The position numbers were made by a program, and so were the translations under genes. A stretch of 64,000 nt of DNA. Source: JAXHUA01 sp034189695 (GTDB lineage Bacteria > Chloroflexota > Dehalococcoidia > E44-bin15). Positions 20,201-28,154 of the stretch are shown here, in pieces. Below the pieces are notes generated by a model that was not told the origin of the DNA, made no database searches, and saw only the letters and a list, made by a program, of their open reading frames with translations. The stretch is from the NCBI GenBank assembly GCA_034189695.1, contig JAXHUA010000141.1:1-64000 (forward strand). The letters run 5' to 3'. Each line of letters begins with the position of its first letter. Position 1 is the first letter of the stretch.

Positions 20201-20711
20201 GCTCAACCACGCTCTCCCACTCGTAGCCCATGCCGGTCCACCTGGCCAGCAACTCCTCGGGGTCGATCGCCTCGCCTGTCGAGACCCGGTGACAGACCGA
20301 TTCGAAGGCCGCAGGACTGGGCGTCCTGCGGGCGGCGGCATGGGCTGAAACGACGACCAGGGGCGTGGACCCACCAGCCGCCAGAACCGAAAGCGTCCTT
20401 ATCCGTTGCTGAGTGGTGTAGGGCACGGGCGAGAGACGCTCATAGGGCAGCGAGTCTGGCTCCGGGAAGAGCAGCACCGACTCCTCGTCCAGCCAGCATT
20501 CGAGCTGGTCCTGGAGATGCCTCGCCTCATGGGGATGGGGGGCTACCACCACCAGCGGCACATGCAGCGCACGATGGAGCGCCGCCAGAAGGAAGGGCCT
20601 GGCCGCTTCCGGCACCACCAGGCGGCGCTCCCGCCCCTGCCGGACCGCGTCGAGGAGGTCATGATAGGCGGTTATGTCGCTCAGTATGGAGAACAGCGGC
20701 CCCAGGTCCAC
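17280..20711 (-). CDS. mfd: Transcription-repair coupling factor Mfd
   Basis: A 1,143-residue superfamily II translocase that removes stalled RNA polymerase and recruits UvrA to the lesion. In order it has the UvrB-like N-terminal region (about 1-330), the RNA-polymerase-interacting CarD-like domain (about 475-560, GDYVVHIEHGIGRFAGV), the RecG-like helicase core with Walker A GDVGYGKTE, DEEQRFGV and TATPIPRTLH, and a C-terminal TRCF domain that binds UvrA. The start is GTG at 20711 with TGGAGG seven bases upstream. No neighbour is functionally linked. Confidence 0.96.
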   Translation of the reverse strand: MDLGPLFSILSDITAYHDLLDAVRQGRERRLVVPEAARPFLLAALHRALHVPLVVVAPHPHEARHLQDQLECWLDEESVLLFPEPDSLPYERLSPVPYTTQQRIRTLSVLAAGGSTPLVVVSAHAAARRTPSPAAFESVCHRVSTGEAIDPEELLARWTGMGYEWESVVELPGSFSRRGGIIDVYPPASELPSRIELLGNDVESIRLFDPASQRSVMLVDSVVIVPPRELVLANAGPRAAEVLDRLDLSGCSAETRSRFERDIEALLNGEHVEEAEFYVPLFDGGSVLHYLPEESLVVLDRPGEIEQALGEMSAQAEEIRREQVRRGELPDGFPVPYLEWPELRQLVEKTRRRLSLLPWQEEPDEPLVGFRPAPAYGGQLRAFLDDIDDMLKRRRRVIIVSRQARRLSELLEETDVIAPPSPGLEGLPPAGSVSLVEGSLDRGWVLDSTALFTDAELFGFMKRRRRVRRHAVQKAGFLSGLTVGDYVVHIEHGIGRFAGVRTRTAGEAEREYLVLEYAAGDRLYVPTDQVDRVRRYVGGGAGPPALSRLGTQEWARAKQRVKQSAREMVKELLSLYAAREVLAGFAFSPDTTWQEELEAAFPHVETPDQVKATLDIKGDMERPKPMDRLVCGDVGYGKTELAVRAAFKAVMDGVQVAILVPTTVLAQQHFQTFNERLSAFPVNVDVLSRFRSDSEQRQVIESLKRGTTDIVIGTHRLLQKDVGFKNLGLVIVDEEQRFGVAHKEHLKQIRTEVDVLTLTATPIPRTLHMALSGVRDLSTMETPPEERLPIKTYVAEYSERLIREAILRELDRGGQVFFVHNRVHSIGRVASQVAELVPEAEIAIAHGQMPEEQLESVMLKFSQGKVDILLSTTIIESGLDIPNVNTLMVNDADRLGLAQLYQLRGRVGRSANRAYAYFLYQRGKRLTPQARRRLETIFLATELGAGFHIAMRDLEIRGAGNILGAEQSGHIGAVGFDLYGRLLQEAVEEVKTGVVKKPAESLSPTIDLPLRAYVPAAYISDLDVRISVYQRLVECVSPAVDEMAGELADRFGPLPPQVRNLLYAVRIKALAAAAGVESVGTEDGHIVVRMADGGRIGKGLVPETAGIKVGTTQLRLSLKRLGATWRSTLEAVLARLESPSSQG

Positions 20712-20755
20712 ACAAACACCTCCAGGGCTAGCCGCTCCAGACTAGCCCCGCCCCG

Positions 20756-20784
20756 ATTCTAGCACTGGGCCCCCCTCCAGGCAA
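20756..20784 (-). promoter_or_regulatory. mfd promoter
   Basis: On the minus strand TTGCCT (20779-20784), a 17-bp spacer and TAGAAT (20756-20761), about 45 bp before the mfd start codon. Confidence 0.6.
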
Positions 20785-20905
20785 TTCGAACGGCCCCCCA
20801 ACGACCCACACACCTTCACCTTCCCTTCACCCTCACCCCTTCGCCGCGCGAGACCCGCAAGGGAGTGGGTGATAGAGGCGTCCCCTGCCCCGGGCGCGCG
20901 TTTGC

Positions 20906-20934
20906 TTGTTGCGCCCATGCCTAGCTGCTATAAT
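20906..20934 (+). promoter_or_regulatory. proBA promoter
   Basis: TTGTTG (20906-20911), a 17-bp spacer and TATAAT (20929-20934), preceded by a TGC extended element, 18 bp before the proB ATG. Confidence 0.7.
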
Positions 20935-20952
20935 CTCGGCGAAGGGGAGGCC

Positions 20953-22062
20953 ATGGGCTACCGCCGCATAATCGCCAAGTTCGGAACCAACCTGCTCACC
21001 GCCGGCACCGACCGTCTCGACCTTGAGGTCATGGCCTCGCTGGTGGGCCAGGTGGCGCGCCTGCACCAGCGTGGGCTGGAGGTCATGATTGTCACCTCGG
21101 GCGCCGTCGCCGCGGGGCGGCAGAAGCTGGGCATGCCCAGGGTTGGCAAGGACGTGCCCACACGCCAGGTCATGGCCGCCGTAGGGCAGAACGCCCTAAT
21201 ACAGTCCTACGAGCAGCTTTTCGCCTGGCACGGCATCCACGTCGCCCAGACGCTCCTAACCAAGCACGACCTCGCCGACCGCCTGGGCTATCTCAACGCG
21301 CGAAACACCCTGCTCGCCCTTCTCGAGCTCCGCGTCGTGCCCATCGTCAACGAGAACGATGTCGTCTGGGTCGACGAGCTTGAAGGAGCACACTTCGGGG
21401 ACAACGACAACCTTTCGGCTATGGTAGCCAACCTGGTGGACGCCGACCTGCTGGTGCTGCTCGGCGATGTGGCCGGCCTTTTCACCGCCGACCCGGGCAA
21501 AGACGCCGCTGCCAAGCTCATCAGCCGTGTCGACAAGATCGTGGCGGGGATTGAGCGCATCGCCGGCGGGACTCGTGGCAAGGGGATCGGCGGCATGGTG
21601 ACCAAGGTCCAGGCCGCCAAGCTGGCCACGGCCTCGGGCACCACAGTGGTTATCGCCGAAGGCCGCGACCCGGACGTGCTCCTGCGATTGGTGGACGGCG
21701 AAGCGCTGGGCACGCTCTTCGCGCCAGCTACGAGCAGAATGGAGAGCAAGAAGCGCTTCCTGCGGGCCGGGCTGGCGGCCAAGGGCAAGCTGGTAGTCGA
21801 TGACGGAGCGGTCACCGCGCTGGTCGAGCAGAACAAGAGCCTTCTCCCGGCAGGCGTCAAGGAGGTGGAGGGTTCTTTCAAGCGCGGCGACGCGGTGAAC
21901 ATCGTCACCGCCGAAGGGAAGAACATCGCTCGTGGCATATCCAACTACTCCTCGTCCGATGTCGCCAGGATCAGAGGGGCCCGCTCGGACAAGATCGAGC
22001 AGCTCCTCGGGTACGGATACGGCGAGGAGGTAGTGCACCGCAACAACCTGGTTGTGTTGTAG
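20953..22062 (+). CDS. proB: Glutamate 5-kinase
   Basis: First enzyme of proline synthesis: it phosphorylates glutamate to glutamyl-5-phosphate. The 369-residue protein has the amino-acid kinase domain (about 1-255) with the nucleotide-binding KFGTNLL start, TSGAVAAG and GTRGKGIGGMVTK motifs, then a C-terminal PUA domain (about 275-365). The ATG at 20953 follows GGGGAGG. The stop lies 13 bp before proA, whose product accepts the unstable acyl phosphate directly. Confidence 0.96.
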   Translation: MGYRRIIAKFGTNLLTAGTDRLDLEVMASLVGQVARLHQRGLEVMIVTSGAVAAGRQKLGMPRVGKDVPTRQVMAAVGQNALIQSYEQLFAWHGIHVAQTLLTKHDLADRLGYLNARNTLLALLELRVVPIVNENDVVWVDELEGAHFGDNDNLSAMVANLVDADLLVLLGDVAGLFTADPGKDAAAKLISRVDKIVAGIERIAGGTRGKGIGGMVTKVQAAKLATASGTTVVIAEGRDPDVLLRLVDGEALGTLFAPATSRMESKKRFLRAGLAAKGKLVVDDGAVTALVEQNKSLLPAGVKEVEGSFKRGDAVNIVTAEGKNIARGISNYSSSDVARIRGARSDKIEQLLGYGYGEEVVHRNNLVVL

Positions 22063-22075
22063 CAGGAGGGACGAC

Positions 22076-23341
22076 ATGACAGCAACCGCAGAGGAGCTTG
22101 AGGGCAAGGCGAAGGCAGCCAAGGCCGCGTCGCGCAAGCTGGCGCACATGGCCTCGGACGTCAAGAACCGGGCGTTGCTCAAGATGGCCGACGCCCTGGT
22201 GTCGCGGGAGAAGGAGATACTCGACGCCAATCGCCTCGACTGCGAGGCGGCGAGGGCGGCGGGCATGGACGCCGCCATGCTGGACCGGCTGCTCCTCGAT
22301 GCCGGCCGCCTCGCGGCCATCGCGTCGGACGTGCGCACCGTGGCCGCTTTGCCTGACCCGATAGGGGAGGCGTTCGATACCAGGACGCTGCCAAACGGGA
22401 TGCGCATCGAGAGGAGACGGGTACCTCTGGGCGTCATCGGCGTCATCTACGAGAGCCGGCCCAACGTCACCGTGGACATATCCTCGCTATGCCTCAAGTC
22501 GGGCAACGCGGTCATCCTCCGGGGCGGCAAAGAGGCGCTCCACTCCAACAGCGCCCTCGCCCGCGTGATACGCGAGTCCATCCAGGAGGCAGGTATCCCT
22601 CAGGACGCGGTGCAGTTCATCGAGTCGACCGAGCGAGAGCTGGTGAGCCAGATGCTCAAGATGAACCACGTCATCGACCTGATAATCCCGCGCGGTGGCG
22701 AGGGGCTCGTCAGCTTCGTGACTCAGAACGCCACCATGGCGGTGCTGGCCAGCGGCGTGGGAATCTGCCACACGTATGTGGATGAGTCCGCCGACCTGCG
22801 AAAAGCCGTTCCCATCGCCTTCAACGCCAAGGTCCAGCGGCCCACCGTGTGTAATGCGCTGGACTGCCTGCTGGTGCACAGCGCGGTGGCCGGTGACTAC
22901 CTGCCAATGATCGCCACGGAGTGGCAGAAGGCAGGCGTCGAGATGCACTGCGATGAGCGATCGCGGAAGGTGCTGTCCTCCTACAACCCGGTCGCCGCGA
23001 CCGACGCCGACTGGGGCAAGGAGTTCCTGGCGCTCATTGCAGCGGTGAAGGTAGTCGATTCCCTCGACGAGGCGCTGGAGCACATCGAGCGCTACAGCTC
23101 AGGGCATTCCGAGGCCATAATCACCGAGGACTACACTGCGGCGATGCGCTTTCTGGAGGAGGTCGACGCTTCGTGCGTGTACGTCAATGCCAGCACGCGC
23201 TTCACCGATGGGGGGCAGTTCGGGCTGGGAGCCGAGGTGGGCATAAGCACCAACAAGTTTCACGCACGCGGCCCGATGGGGTTGAAGGAGCTGACGACCT
23301 ACAAGTGGGTCATCATGGGGAGCGGCCAGGTCAGACCCTAG
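22076..23341 (+). CDS. proA: Glutamate-5-semialdehyde dehydrogenase
   Basis: Second enzyme of proline synthesis: NADPH-dependent reduction of glutamyl phosphate to the semialdehyde. The protein has 421 residues. It shows the aldehyde-dehydrogenase-like fold, with PLGVIGVIYESRPNVTVD near residue 115, an NAVILRGGKEA cofactor segment, and the catalytic cysteine in RPTVCNALDCLLVH (about 255-268). The ATG at 22076 follows AGGAGGG. It is coupled with proB. The stop overlaps that of the convergent transketolase gene. Confidence 0.96.
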   Translation: MTATAEELEGKAKAAKAASRKLAHMASDVKNRALLKMADALVSREKEILDANRLDCEAARAAGMDAAMLDRLLLDAGRLAAIASDVRTVAALPDPIGEAFDTRTLPNGMRIERRRVPLGVIGVIYESRPNVTVDISSLCLKSGNAVILRGGKEALHSNSALARVIRESIQEAGIPQDAVQFIESTERELVSQMLKMNHVIDLIIPRGGEGLVSFVTQNATMAVLASGVGICHTYVDESADLRKAVPIAFNAKVQRPTVCNALDCLLVHSAVAGDYLPMIATEWQKAGVEMHCDERSRKVLSSYNPVAATDADWGKEFLALIAAVKVVDSLDEALEHIERYSSGHSEAIITEDYTAAMRFLEEVDASCVYVNASTRFTDGGQFGLGAEVGISTNKFHARGPMGLKELTTYKWVIMGSGQVRP

Positions 23342-24282
23342 CGCTTCCTCGCCACGAGGGCGCGTACCTCTTTCTGGATCCCCTCCGCCGTGAGGCCATG
23401 CTGCTGCAGCAGCTCCTCCGACTTCGCCGACGGCGAGTATGAGTTCTGCACCGTGACGAATGACATGGGCACCGGATGGTGCATGGCTACCACCTGGGCC
23501 ACGGCACTTCCCAGCCCACCACGGAGAAGGTGCTCCTCAGCGCACAGTATGGCCCCCGTTTCCCTGGCTGCCCTGACGATCGACTCCTCGTCGAGCGGCT
23601 TGACCGTCGACACGTTGAGGACGCGCAGGTCGATGCCCTCCTTCGCCAGGGCGTCAGCGGCGACGAGCGCCCGGTGCACCATGATGCCGCAGGCTGCAAC
23701 CGTGGCGTCCCATCCACCTCTCATGGCCACTGCTTTTCCCAGCACGAAGCGGTAGTGACTATCGCAGACGACGGGCGTTTTCGGCCGTGACAGCCTGATG
23801 TAGAAGGGCCCGGCTGTGGCGGCGGCGGTGCTCACCACCTGGACCGTCTCGGCGGCATCCGCCGGGACGACAACGGCGAGGCTGGGAAAGGACGTGTACA
23901 GCGCCAGGTCCTCGATGCAGTGATGGGAGAAACCATCTTCCCCCACGGTTATGCCGCCGTGAGTGGCGACTATCTTGACATTCGACCGGGGCTGCGCGAT
24001 GCACATGCGCACCTGGTCATAGCAGCGGGCCGAAGCGAAGACGGCGAAGGTGCTGGCGAAGACCGTCTTCCCCGACGCGGCAAGGCCGGCGGCGATTCCC
24101 ATCATGTTCTGCTCGGCTATGCCGCAGTCGAAGAACCGTTCGGGGAACTGTTTGGCGAAGAGGTGGGTAAAGGTGGACCGGGAGAGGTCGGCATCCAGCA
24201 CGACGATATTCTCGTTCTCCCGACCCAGCTCGACGAGGGTCTTGCCATAGGCCTCCCTCGTGGACATGCCGGCGGCCATCAC
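23338..24282 (-). CDS. Transketolase, C-terminal subunit
   Basis: A 314-residue protein equal to the pyrimidine-binding (Pyr) and C-terminal domains of transketolase. Pyr-domain signatures include FFDCGIAEQNMMGIAAGLA and the thiamine-activating glutamate within it, and the ending VVQVSTAAATAG to EEHLLRGGLGSAVA region is the C-terminal domain. With the gene upstream it forms one split enzyme that transfers two-carbon ketol units between sugar phosphates, linking glycolysis to ribose and aromatic precursors. The start overlaps the end of the N-terminal gene by four bases (ATGA), so the halves should be made in equal amounts. Confidence 0.92.
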   Translation of the reverse strand: MMAAGMSTREAYGKTLVELGRENENIVVLDADLSRSTFTHLFAKQFPERFFDCGIAEQNMMGIAAGLAASGKTVFASTFAVFASARCYDQVRMCIAQPRSNVKIVATHGGITVGEDGFSHHCIEDLALYTSFPSLAVVVPADAAETVQVVSTAAATAGPFYIRLSRPKTPVVCDSHYRFVLGKAVAMRGGWDATVAACGIMVHRALVAADALAKEGIDLRVLNVSTVKPLDEESIVRAARETGAILCAEEHLLRGGLGSAVAQVVAMHHPVPMSFVTVQNSYSPSAKSEELLQQHGLTAEGIQKEVRALVARKR

Positions 24283-25193
24283 GCCAGCTCCTTGAGGGCA
24301 CGTTCGGCCTCCTCAGCGGTGGGCGCCTTGCCGTGAAAGTCCAGGTTGTTCTCCATGAAGCTGACCCCTTTGCCCTTCACGGTACGGGCGACTATGGCCG
24401 TCGGCTTCGTCTTCACCGTCCGCGCCTCCTCAAGGGCGGCCAATACTTGCTTCAGGTCGTGGCCGTCCACCTCCAGCACGTGCCACCCGAAGGAACTCCA
24501 TTTCTCGGCCAGGGGCTCGGTACTCATAATCTCGTGGGTCCAGCCATCGATCTGCTGGCCGTTGCGGTCGACAATGGCGACCAGGTTGTCGACCTTGAAG
24601 TGGGCCGCGGCCATCGCCGCCTCCCACACCTGGCCCTCCTCACACTCCCCGTCGCCGAGGACGACGTACACGCGGTAGTCCCGCCGGTCAAGGCGGGCGG
24701 CCAGAGCGATGCCAACGGCGAAGGAGAGCCCCTGCCCCAGCGAGCCAGAGGACATCTCGACTCCCGGGGTAACGCACATGTTCGTGTGGCCATGGAGGCG
24801 ACTGTTCAGCGACCTGAGGGTCAGCAGTTCCTCCGTGGGGAAGTAGCCGGCCTCGGCGAGGGCGGCATACAGCAGCGGTGCGGCATGTCCCTTGCTGAGG
24901 ACGAAGCGGTCCCGGTCAGGCCACCGTGGATTCGACGGGTCGTAGCGAAGGTGGTTGAAGTAGAGCGCAGTGACAATCTCCACTGAGGACAGTGAGCCAC
25001 CCGGGTGGCCGCTGCCCGCCTTGGCCGTCATGCGGATGATGTGGCGGCGCAGTCTCTTGGCCATGTCCGTCATCTGTTCAACCGACAGGGCCGGCCCCAC
25101 CCTCTCAGAATGATTAGCCCCGGCTGCGACACGCGAAGCCGAGGCTGAAATGCGTCCTGTTTCCTTATTCAATCTCTCCTTTGACACAGGCAA
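24279..25193 (-). CDS. Transketolase, N-terminal subunit
   Basis: A 304-residue protein equal to the thiamine-diphosphate PP domain of transketolase. The TPP motif begins GDGECEEGQVWEAAM and ends VAIVDRNG; SSGSLGQGLSFAVG and KAGSGHPGGSLSS are further hallmarks. The start is uncertain. TTG at 25193 is listed; GTG at 25187 and an ATG at 25073 are also in frame, and the conserved core begins near residue 45 (AKRLRRHIIRMTAKAGSG). It pairs with the C-terminal gene downstream, and its promoter is about 30 bp upstream. Confidence 0.9.
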   Translation of the reverse strand: MPVSKERLNKETGRISASASRVAAGANHSERVGPALSVEQMTDMAKRLRRHIIRMTAKAGSGHPGGSLSSVEIVTALYFNHLRYDPSNPRWPDRDRFVLSKGHAAPLLYAALAEAGYFPTEELLTLRSLNSRLHGHTNMCVTPGVEMSSGSLGQGLSFAVGIALAARLDRRDYRVYVVLGDGECEEGQVWEAAMAAAHFKVDNLVAIVDRNGQQIDGWTHEIMSTEPLAEKWSSFGWHVLEVDGHDLKQVLAALEEARTVKTKPTAIVARTVKGKGVSFMENNLDFHGKAPTAEEAERALKELA

Positions 25194-25219
25194 TTCGCCA
25201 CCCCTTGTGCTCAGGTCTT

Positions 25220-25248
25220 ATTATACGGGAAGCCCCCTCCACTGTCCA
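25220..25248 (-). promoter_or_regulatory. Split transketolase promoter
   Basis: On the minus strand TGGACA (25243-25248), a 17-bp spacer and TATAAT (25220-25225), about 27 bp before the first start codon. Confidence 0.7.
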
Positions 25249-25566
25249 GAATGGCCCTCGCGTGACATGGTCGTCGATGCTCAGGCAGGAGCCGGTTGAC
25301 AGCGACGCTCTGGTCCGCCCGTCACCCGAAGCCAAGGCCAAAAGGTCAGTCCGCTATGCGGTAACGTGTCCCGGTGAGAGGAATGCCGCGTTGCGCCCAC
25401 GAGTGAAGGGATGGTTGCCCCCGAAGGTACTACATTCCTAATATCATAGCCAAAGGGCTCGTGTCAAGAGCCCGACAGTCTACCGGCAAATCTACCGGCC
25501 GATGGCCGCCCCCGTCGCCCCATCCCCGCACACGCCCGGCATCGCCAACGCGGCCACGGAATGCTG
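25249..25566. other. Non-coding gap with a second minus-strand promoter-like site
   Basis: No gene is visible in this stretch of about 320 bases. On the minus strand TTGACA about 18 bp before TATTAG (near 25440-25470) could start a second transketolase transcript with a leader of about 200 bases. GGAATG and CATTCC could close a stem around 25375-25440. I could not match the leader to a known riboswitch. Confidence 0.35.
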
Positions 25567-25567
25567 C

Positions 25568-25596
25568 TTGACCAAGGGCGTCATAGCCCCTAAAAT
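25568..25596 (+). promoter_or_regulatory. Amidohydrolase promoter, predicted leaderless start
   Basis: TTGACC (25568-25573), a 17-bp spacer and TAAAAT (25591-25596). The GTG start codon follows seven bases after the -10 box, at the expected transcription start. Confidence 0.7.
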
Positions 25597-25603
25597 CCGG
25601 CTT

Positions 25604-26443
25604 GTGATTGTCGATTTCCATACGCACATCGTGCCACCGTGGATCAAGGAGCGCCGACAGGACTATCTCGGTCGTGACGCGCTGTTCGACCACCTGTACG
25701 CCAATCCCAAGGCGAAGCTGGCGACTGCCGAGGACCTGGTGACCAGCATGGACGAGGAGAGCATAGACGTCTCGGTGGCCCTGAACCTGGGCTGGATCAG
25801 CCACGAGCTGTGCGTGGAGACCAACGACTACATTATGGAGGCGATTGCCCGCCATCCCAGGCGCCTGGTGGGGTTCGGCGCGGTCCAGCCGACCGCCGGC
25901 GACGCCGCTGTCGCCGAGGTGGAGCGCTGCGCCAGCGGAGGCCTGAAGGGCATCGGCGAGCTTCGCCCCGATGTCCAGGGGTTTGACCCCGGAGATGAAG
26001 CGCTCATGGCTCCGCTCGTCGAGATGGCCGCTCGCCACGACATGATCCTGCTCACCCACGCGTCAGAGCCCGTGGGCCATCAGTATGCCGGCAAGGGGGA
26101 GGTCACGCCGGACGTGCTGTACAGGTTCATCACCCGCTTTCCGCAGCTTCCTTTCGTGTGCGCGCACTGGGGTGGGGGCCTGCCCTTCTACGCCCTCATG
26201 CCGGAGGTGGCAGCCGCTCTGAAGAATGTCTACTTCGACACGGCCGCCACTCCCTTCCTTTACAGACCGGACATTTTCCGATACGTTGCCGACATCGCCG
26301 GCGTGGACAAGGTCCTCTTTGGCACCGACTACCCACTGATGCGCCAGAGCCGGGTCATGGACCAGGTGCGTTCAGTCGGCATGGGAGAGAAGGCTGAAGG
26401 CCTGATTCTCGGGGGCAACGCCAGGCGGCTTCTGGGGGTGTGA
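25604..26443 (+). CDS. Amidohydrolase-family metal-dependent hydrolase
   Basis: A 279-residue TIM-barrel protein of the amidohydrolase-2 family (ACMSD/gamma-resorcylate decarboxylase-like). The metal ligands are visible: the N-terminal VDFHTH pair, a central histidine in ILLTHAS, the FVCAHWGG histidine and the late aspartate in VLFGTDYP. Enzymes of this family hydrolyse or decarboxylate small aromatic or cyclic substrates; this one's substrate is unknown. The listed GTG start fits both the family N-terminus (IVDFHTH) and the promoter; an in-frame ATG 34 codons upstream adds a low-complexity segment and lies upstream of the promoter. Its stop overlaps the start of thpR. Confidence 0.85.
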   Translation: MIVDFHTHIVPPWIKERRQDYLGRDALFDHLYANPKAKLATAEDLVTSMDEESIDVSVALNLGWISHELCVETNDYIMEAIARHPRRLVGFGAVQPTAGDAAVAEVERCASGGLKGIGELRPDVQGFDPGDEALMAPLVEMAARHDMILLTHASEPVGHQYAGKGEVTPDVLYRFITRFPQLPFVCAHWGGGLPFYALMPEVAAALKNVYFDTAATPFLYRPDIFRYVADIAGVDKVLFGTDYPLMRQSRVMDQVRSVGMGEKAEGLILGGNARRLLGV

Positions 26444-27027
26444 TGGAACGGATCCGCGCCTTCATCGCCATCGAGATGCCGGAGACGGTAAGAGCCGCTC
26501 TTTCGGCTCTCGAGACCTCATTGCAGCCCGAGCAGCACACCTACGTCAAGTGGGTGGCCCCTTCGAGCATACACCTCACGCTCAAGTTCCTGGGCAACAT
26601 CCCCCAGCGGCAGGTGCCGGAGATAGTCGAAGCAGTGACGCATGCGTCAACAGGCATTCCCCCGTTCCAGCTCCATCTTGGTGAGCTGGGAGCCTTCCCC
26701 AACCTGGGGCGGCCGCGCGTCATATGGGTGGGCCTGACCGGTGAGGTGGACGCCGTTATGAGGCTCCAGAGGAGCATCGACCAGGCCCTCGTCCCTCTCG
26801 GATTCGACATGGAGGCCCGGCCCTTCACCGCCCACCTTACCCTGGGGCGCCTGCGGGAGCGGGCGACGCATGAGGAGCGGAGGCGGATCGGGGGCCTTGT
26901 CACGGCGACCCAGTTCGAGGCGGCGACTCCCATGAGCGTGAGGGAGGTGAGCCTGATGAGGAGCCGCCTGACCCCGGCGGGTGCCATCTACAGCCGCCTC
27001 GCCAGCGTTGAGCTGAAGGACGCGTAG
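26443..27027 (+). CDS. thpR: RNA 2',3'-cyclic phosphodiesterase (2'-5' RNA ligase-like)
   Basis: A 194-residue 2H-phosphoesterase that opens 2',3'-cyclic phosphate RNA ends. The two H-x-T-x motifs that define the superfamily are present: HLTLKFLG (near 45) and HLTLGRLR (near 130). The start ATG at 26443 overlaps the stop of the amidohydrolase gene (TGATG). The start codon and the first residues IRAFIAIEMPE match the usual N-terminus RxFxAI. A minor GTG one codon upstream is in frame. Confidence 0.92.
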   Translation: MERIRAFIAIEMPETVRAALSALETSLQPEQHTYVKWVAPSSIHLTLKFLGNIPQRQVPEIVEAVTHASTGIPPFQLHLGELGAFPNLGRPRVIWVGLTGEVDAVMRLQRSIDQALVPLGFDMEARPFTAHLTLGRLRERATHEERRRIGGLVTATQFEAATPMSVREVSLMRSRLTPAGAIYSRLASVELKDA

Positions 27028-27077
27028 GGCGGCACGCGCATACGACACCTGGCACGAGAAACCTCGGCACGGACGGG

Positions 27078-27107
27078 TTGTAAACGCCCACTGCTTTGGT
27101 GTATACT
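27078..27107 (+). promoter_or_regulatory. Promoter of the small zinc-ribbon gene
   Basis: TTGTAA (27078-27083), an 18-bp spacer and TATACT (27102-27107), 31 bp before the TTG start. Confidence 0.55.
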
Positions 27108-27138
27108 TAATTTTTGATTCCAGGCTGGGAGGTGGTTC

Positions 27139-27351
27139 TTGGAGAACAACTCGCTACCGAAATGCCAGAAGTGCAATGACGGACTCCTTGTTCCGCTCTC
27201 CGATTTCGGAGGGCAGGGAGCACCGATACACTATAAGGCATGGGTGTGCACCAATCCAGAGTGCGGTTTCAACATCAAGATCCGAAACGGCGACATATAT
27301 GTGAACGAGCCGATCCTAAGCGGCGTGGGGCATAGCCCCAGGCAACGCTAG
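27139..27351 (+). CDS. Small zinc-ribbon protein of unknown function
   Basis: A 70-residue protein with two cysteine pairs, CQKC near the start and CTNPEC after a GAPIHYKAWV segment, the spacing of a zinc ribbon. It continues FNIKIRNGDIYVNEPI, a short beta-rich stretch. The start is TTG with GGGAGGTGG seven or eight bases upstream; the strong ribosome binding site and independent promoter support a real gene. I recognise no named family. Rubredoxin-like or nucleic-acid-binding roles are possible but not shown. Confidence 0.75.
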   Translation: MENNSLPKCQKCNDGLLVPLSDFGGQGAPIHYKAWVCTNPECGFNIKIRNGDIYVNEPILSGVGHSPRQR

Positions 27352-27403
27352 CCAATAGGCTACTTCCCGTACCAAACCATACGGACCTTAAGGTTACAGT
27401 CCT

Positions 27404-28126
27404 ATTAGCCCGGCAGTATCGCTAAGGCAGCTGAAAGAGGCGGCCCTCGATCTCGTATTTCCAGCTACTTGTGTAGGTTGCGGGAGAGGGGGCGCTTTTC
27501 TTTGTTCCTCGTGTGTTTCAGCACTGCCACACCTCAGAGTCCCGCTCTGCGCCAGATGCGGCAAGTCGATATCCTCCGGTCTGCTCTGCTCTGAGTGCCG
27601 GGCTCGAACGCCGGACATCGACGGCATACGCTCTGTGTACCGCTTCGAGGGGGCCCTGCGGCAGGCCATCCTCCAGTTCAAATACAGGAACGTGAAAGCC
27701 CTCGCGCCGTCGCTCGGCTCGCTCATGGCGCGGTACCTGAGGGCTCACCCCCTGCCCGCCGACGTCCTTGTACCGGTGCCGCTTCACCCACGTCGAGTCC
27801 GTGAGCGGGGGTACAACCAATCGGCGCTGCTGGCGACCGAGGTGGGCCGGGCCAGCACATTGCCCGTGGTTGACGGATGCCTCGTCCGGCGCAAAGACAC
27901 CCCGCCACAGACACGGACGAGGAGCGCCGCGGAGCGCCGCCGCAATATCGTCGATGCGTTCGCCTGCCACGACTCCCGATTGAAGGGAAGGCGCATTCTG
28001 CTCATCGACGATGTCTGCACCTCGGGGGCTACTCTGAATGCATGTGCCCAGGCCCTTCGGGCTGGCGGCGCGGCCTCCGTCTGGGCTCTGACCCTGGCGA
28101 GAGAGACCTGGGGAACCGCGGACTGA
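27404..28126 (+). CDS. comF: ComF-family phosphoribosyltransferase-like protein, unusual start
   Basis: The gene from its GTG at 27635 encodes only the phosphoribosyltransferase half (163 residues) ending in RILLIDDVCTSGATL, the PRPP-binding motif. The same frame is open upstream to a TAA at 27389-27391 and encodes the ComF zinc finger: LVFPATCVGCGR, then FLCSSC, LCARCGK and LLCSEC. The start of the domain must therefore be upstream of 27635, but there is no ATG, GTG or TTG in that frame. ATT at 27404, with AAGG about ten bases before it, or CTG at 27431 are candidates. ComF proteins act in DNA uptake or are linked to it. Confidence 0.8.
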   Translation: MSPAVSLRQLKEAALDLVFPATCVGCGRGGAFLCSSCVSALPHLRVPLCARCGKSISSGLLCSECRARTPDIDGIRSVYRFEGALRQAILQFKYRNVKALAPSLGSLMARYLRAHPLPADVLVPVPLHPRRVRERGYNQSALLATEVGRASTLPVVDGCLVRRKDTPPQTRTRSAAERRRNIVDAFACHDSRLKGRRILLIDDVCTSGATLNACAQALRAGGAASVWALTLARETWGTAD

Positions 28127-28154
28127 CGATTGCGTGCGGCATACGTTGGAGTTG

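Noticed and set aside
25380..25440. Resemblance to a cyclic-di-GMP-I riboswitch (GGGGGCAACC and GGGCGCAACGC) on the minus strand
   Set aside because: The spacing and the invariant GACGCAAAGCC part do not match, so it is only described as an unidentified leader.
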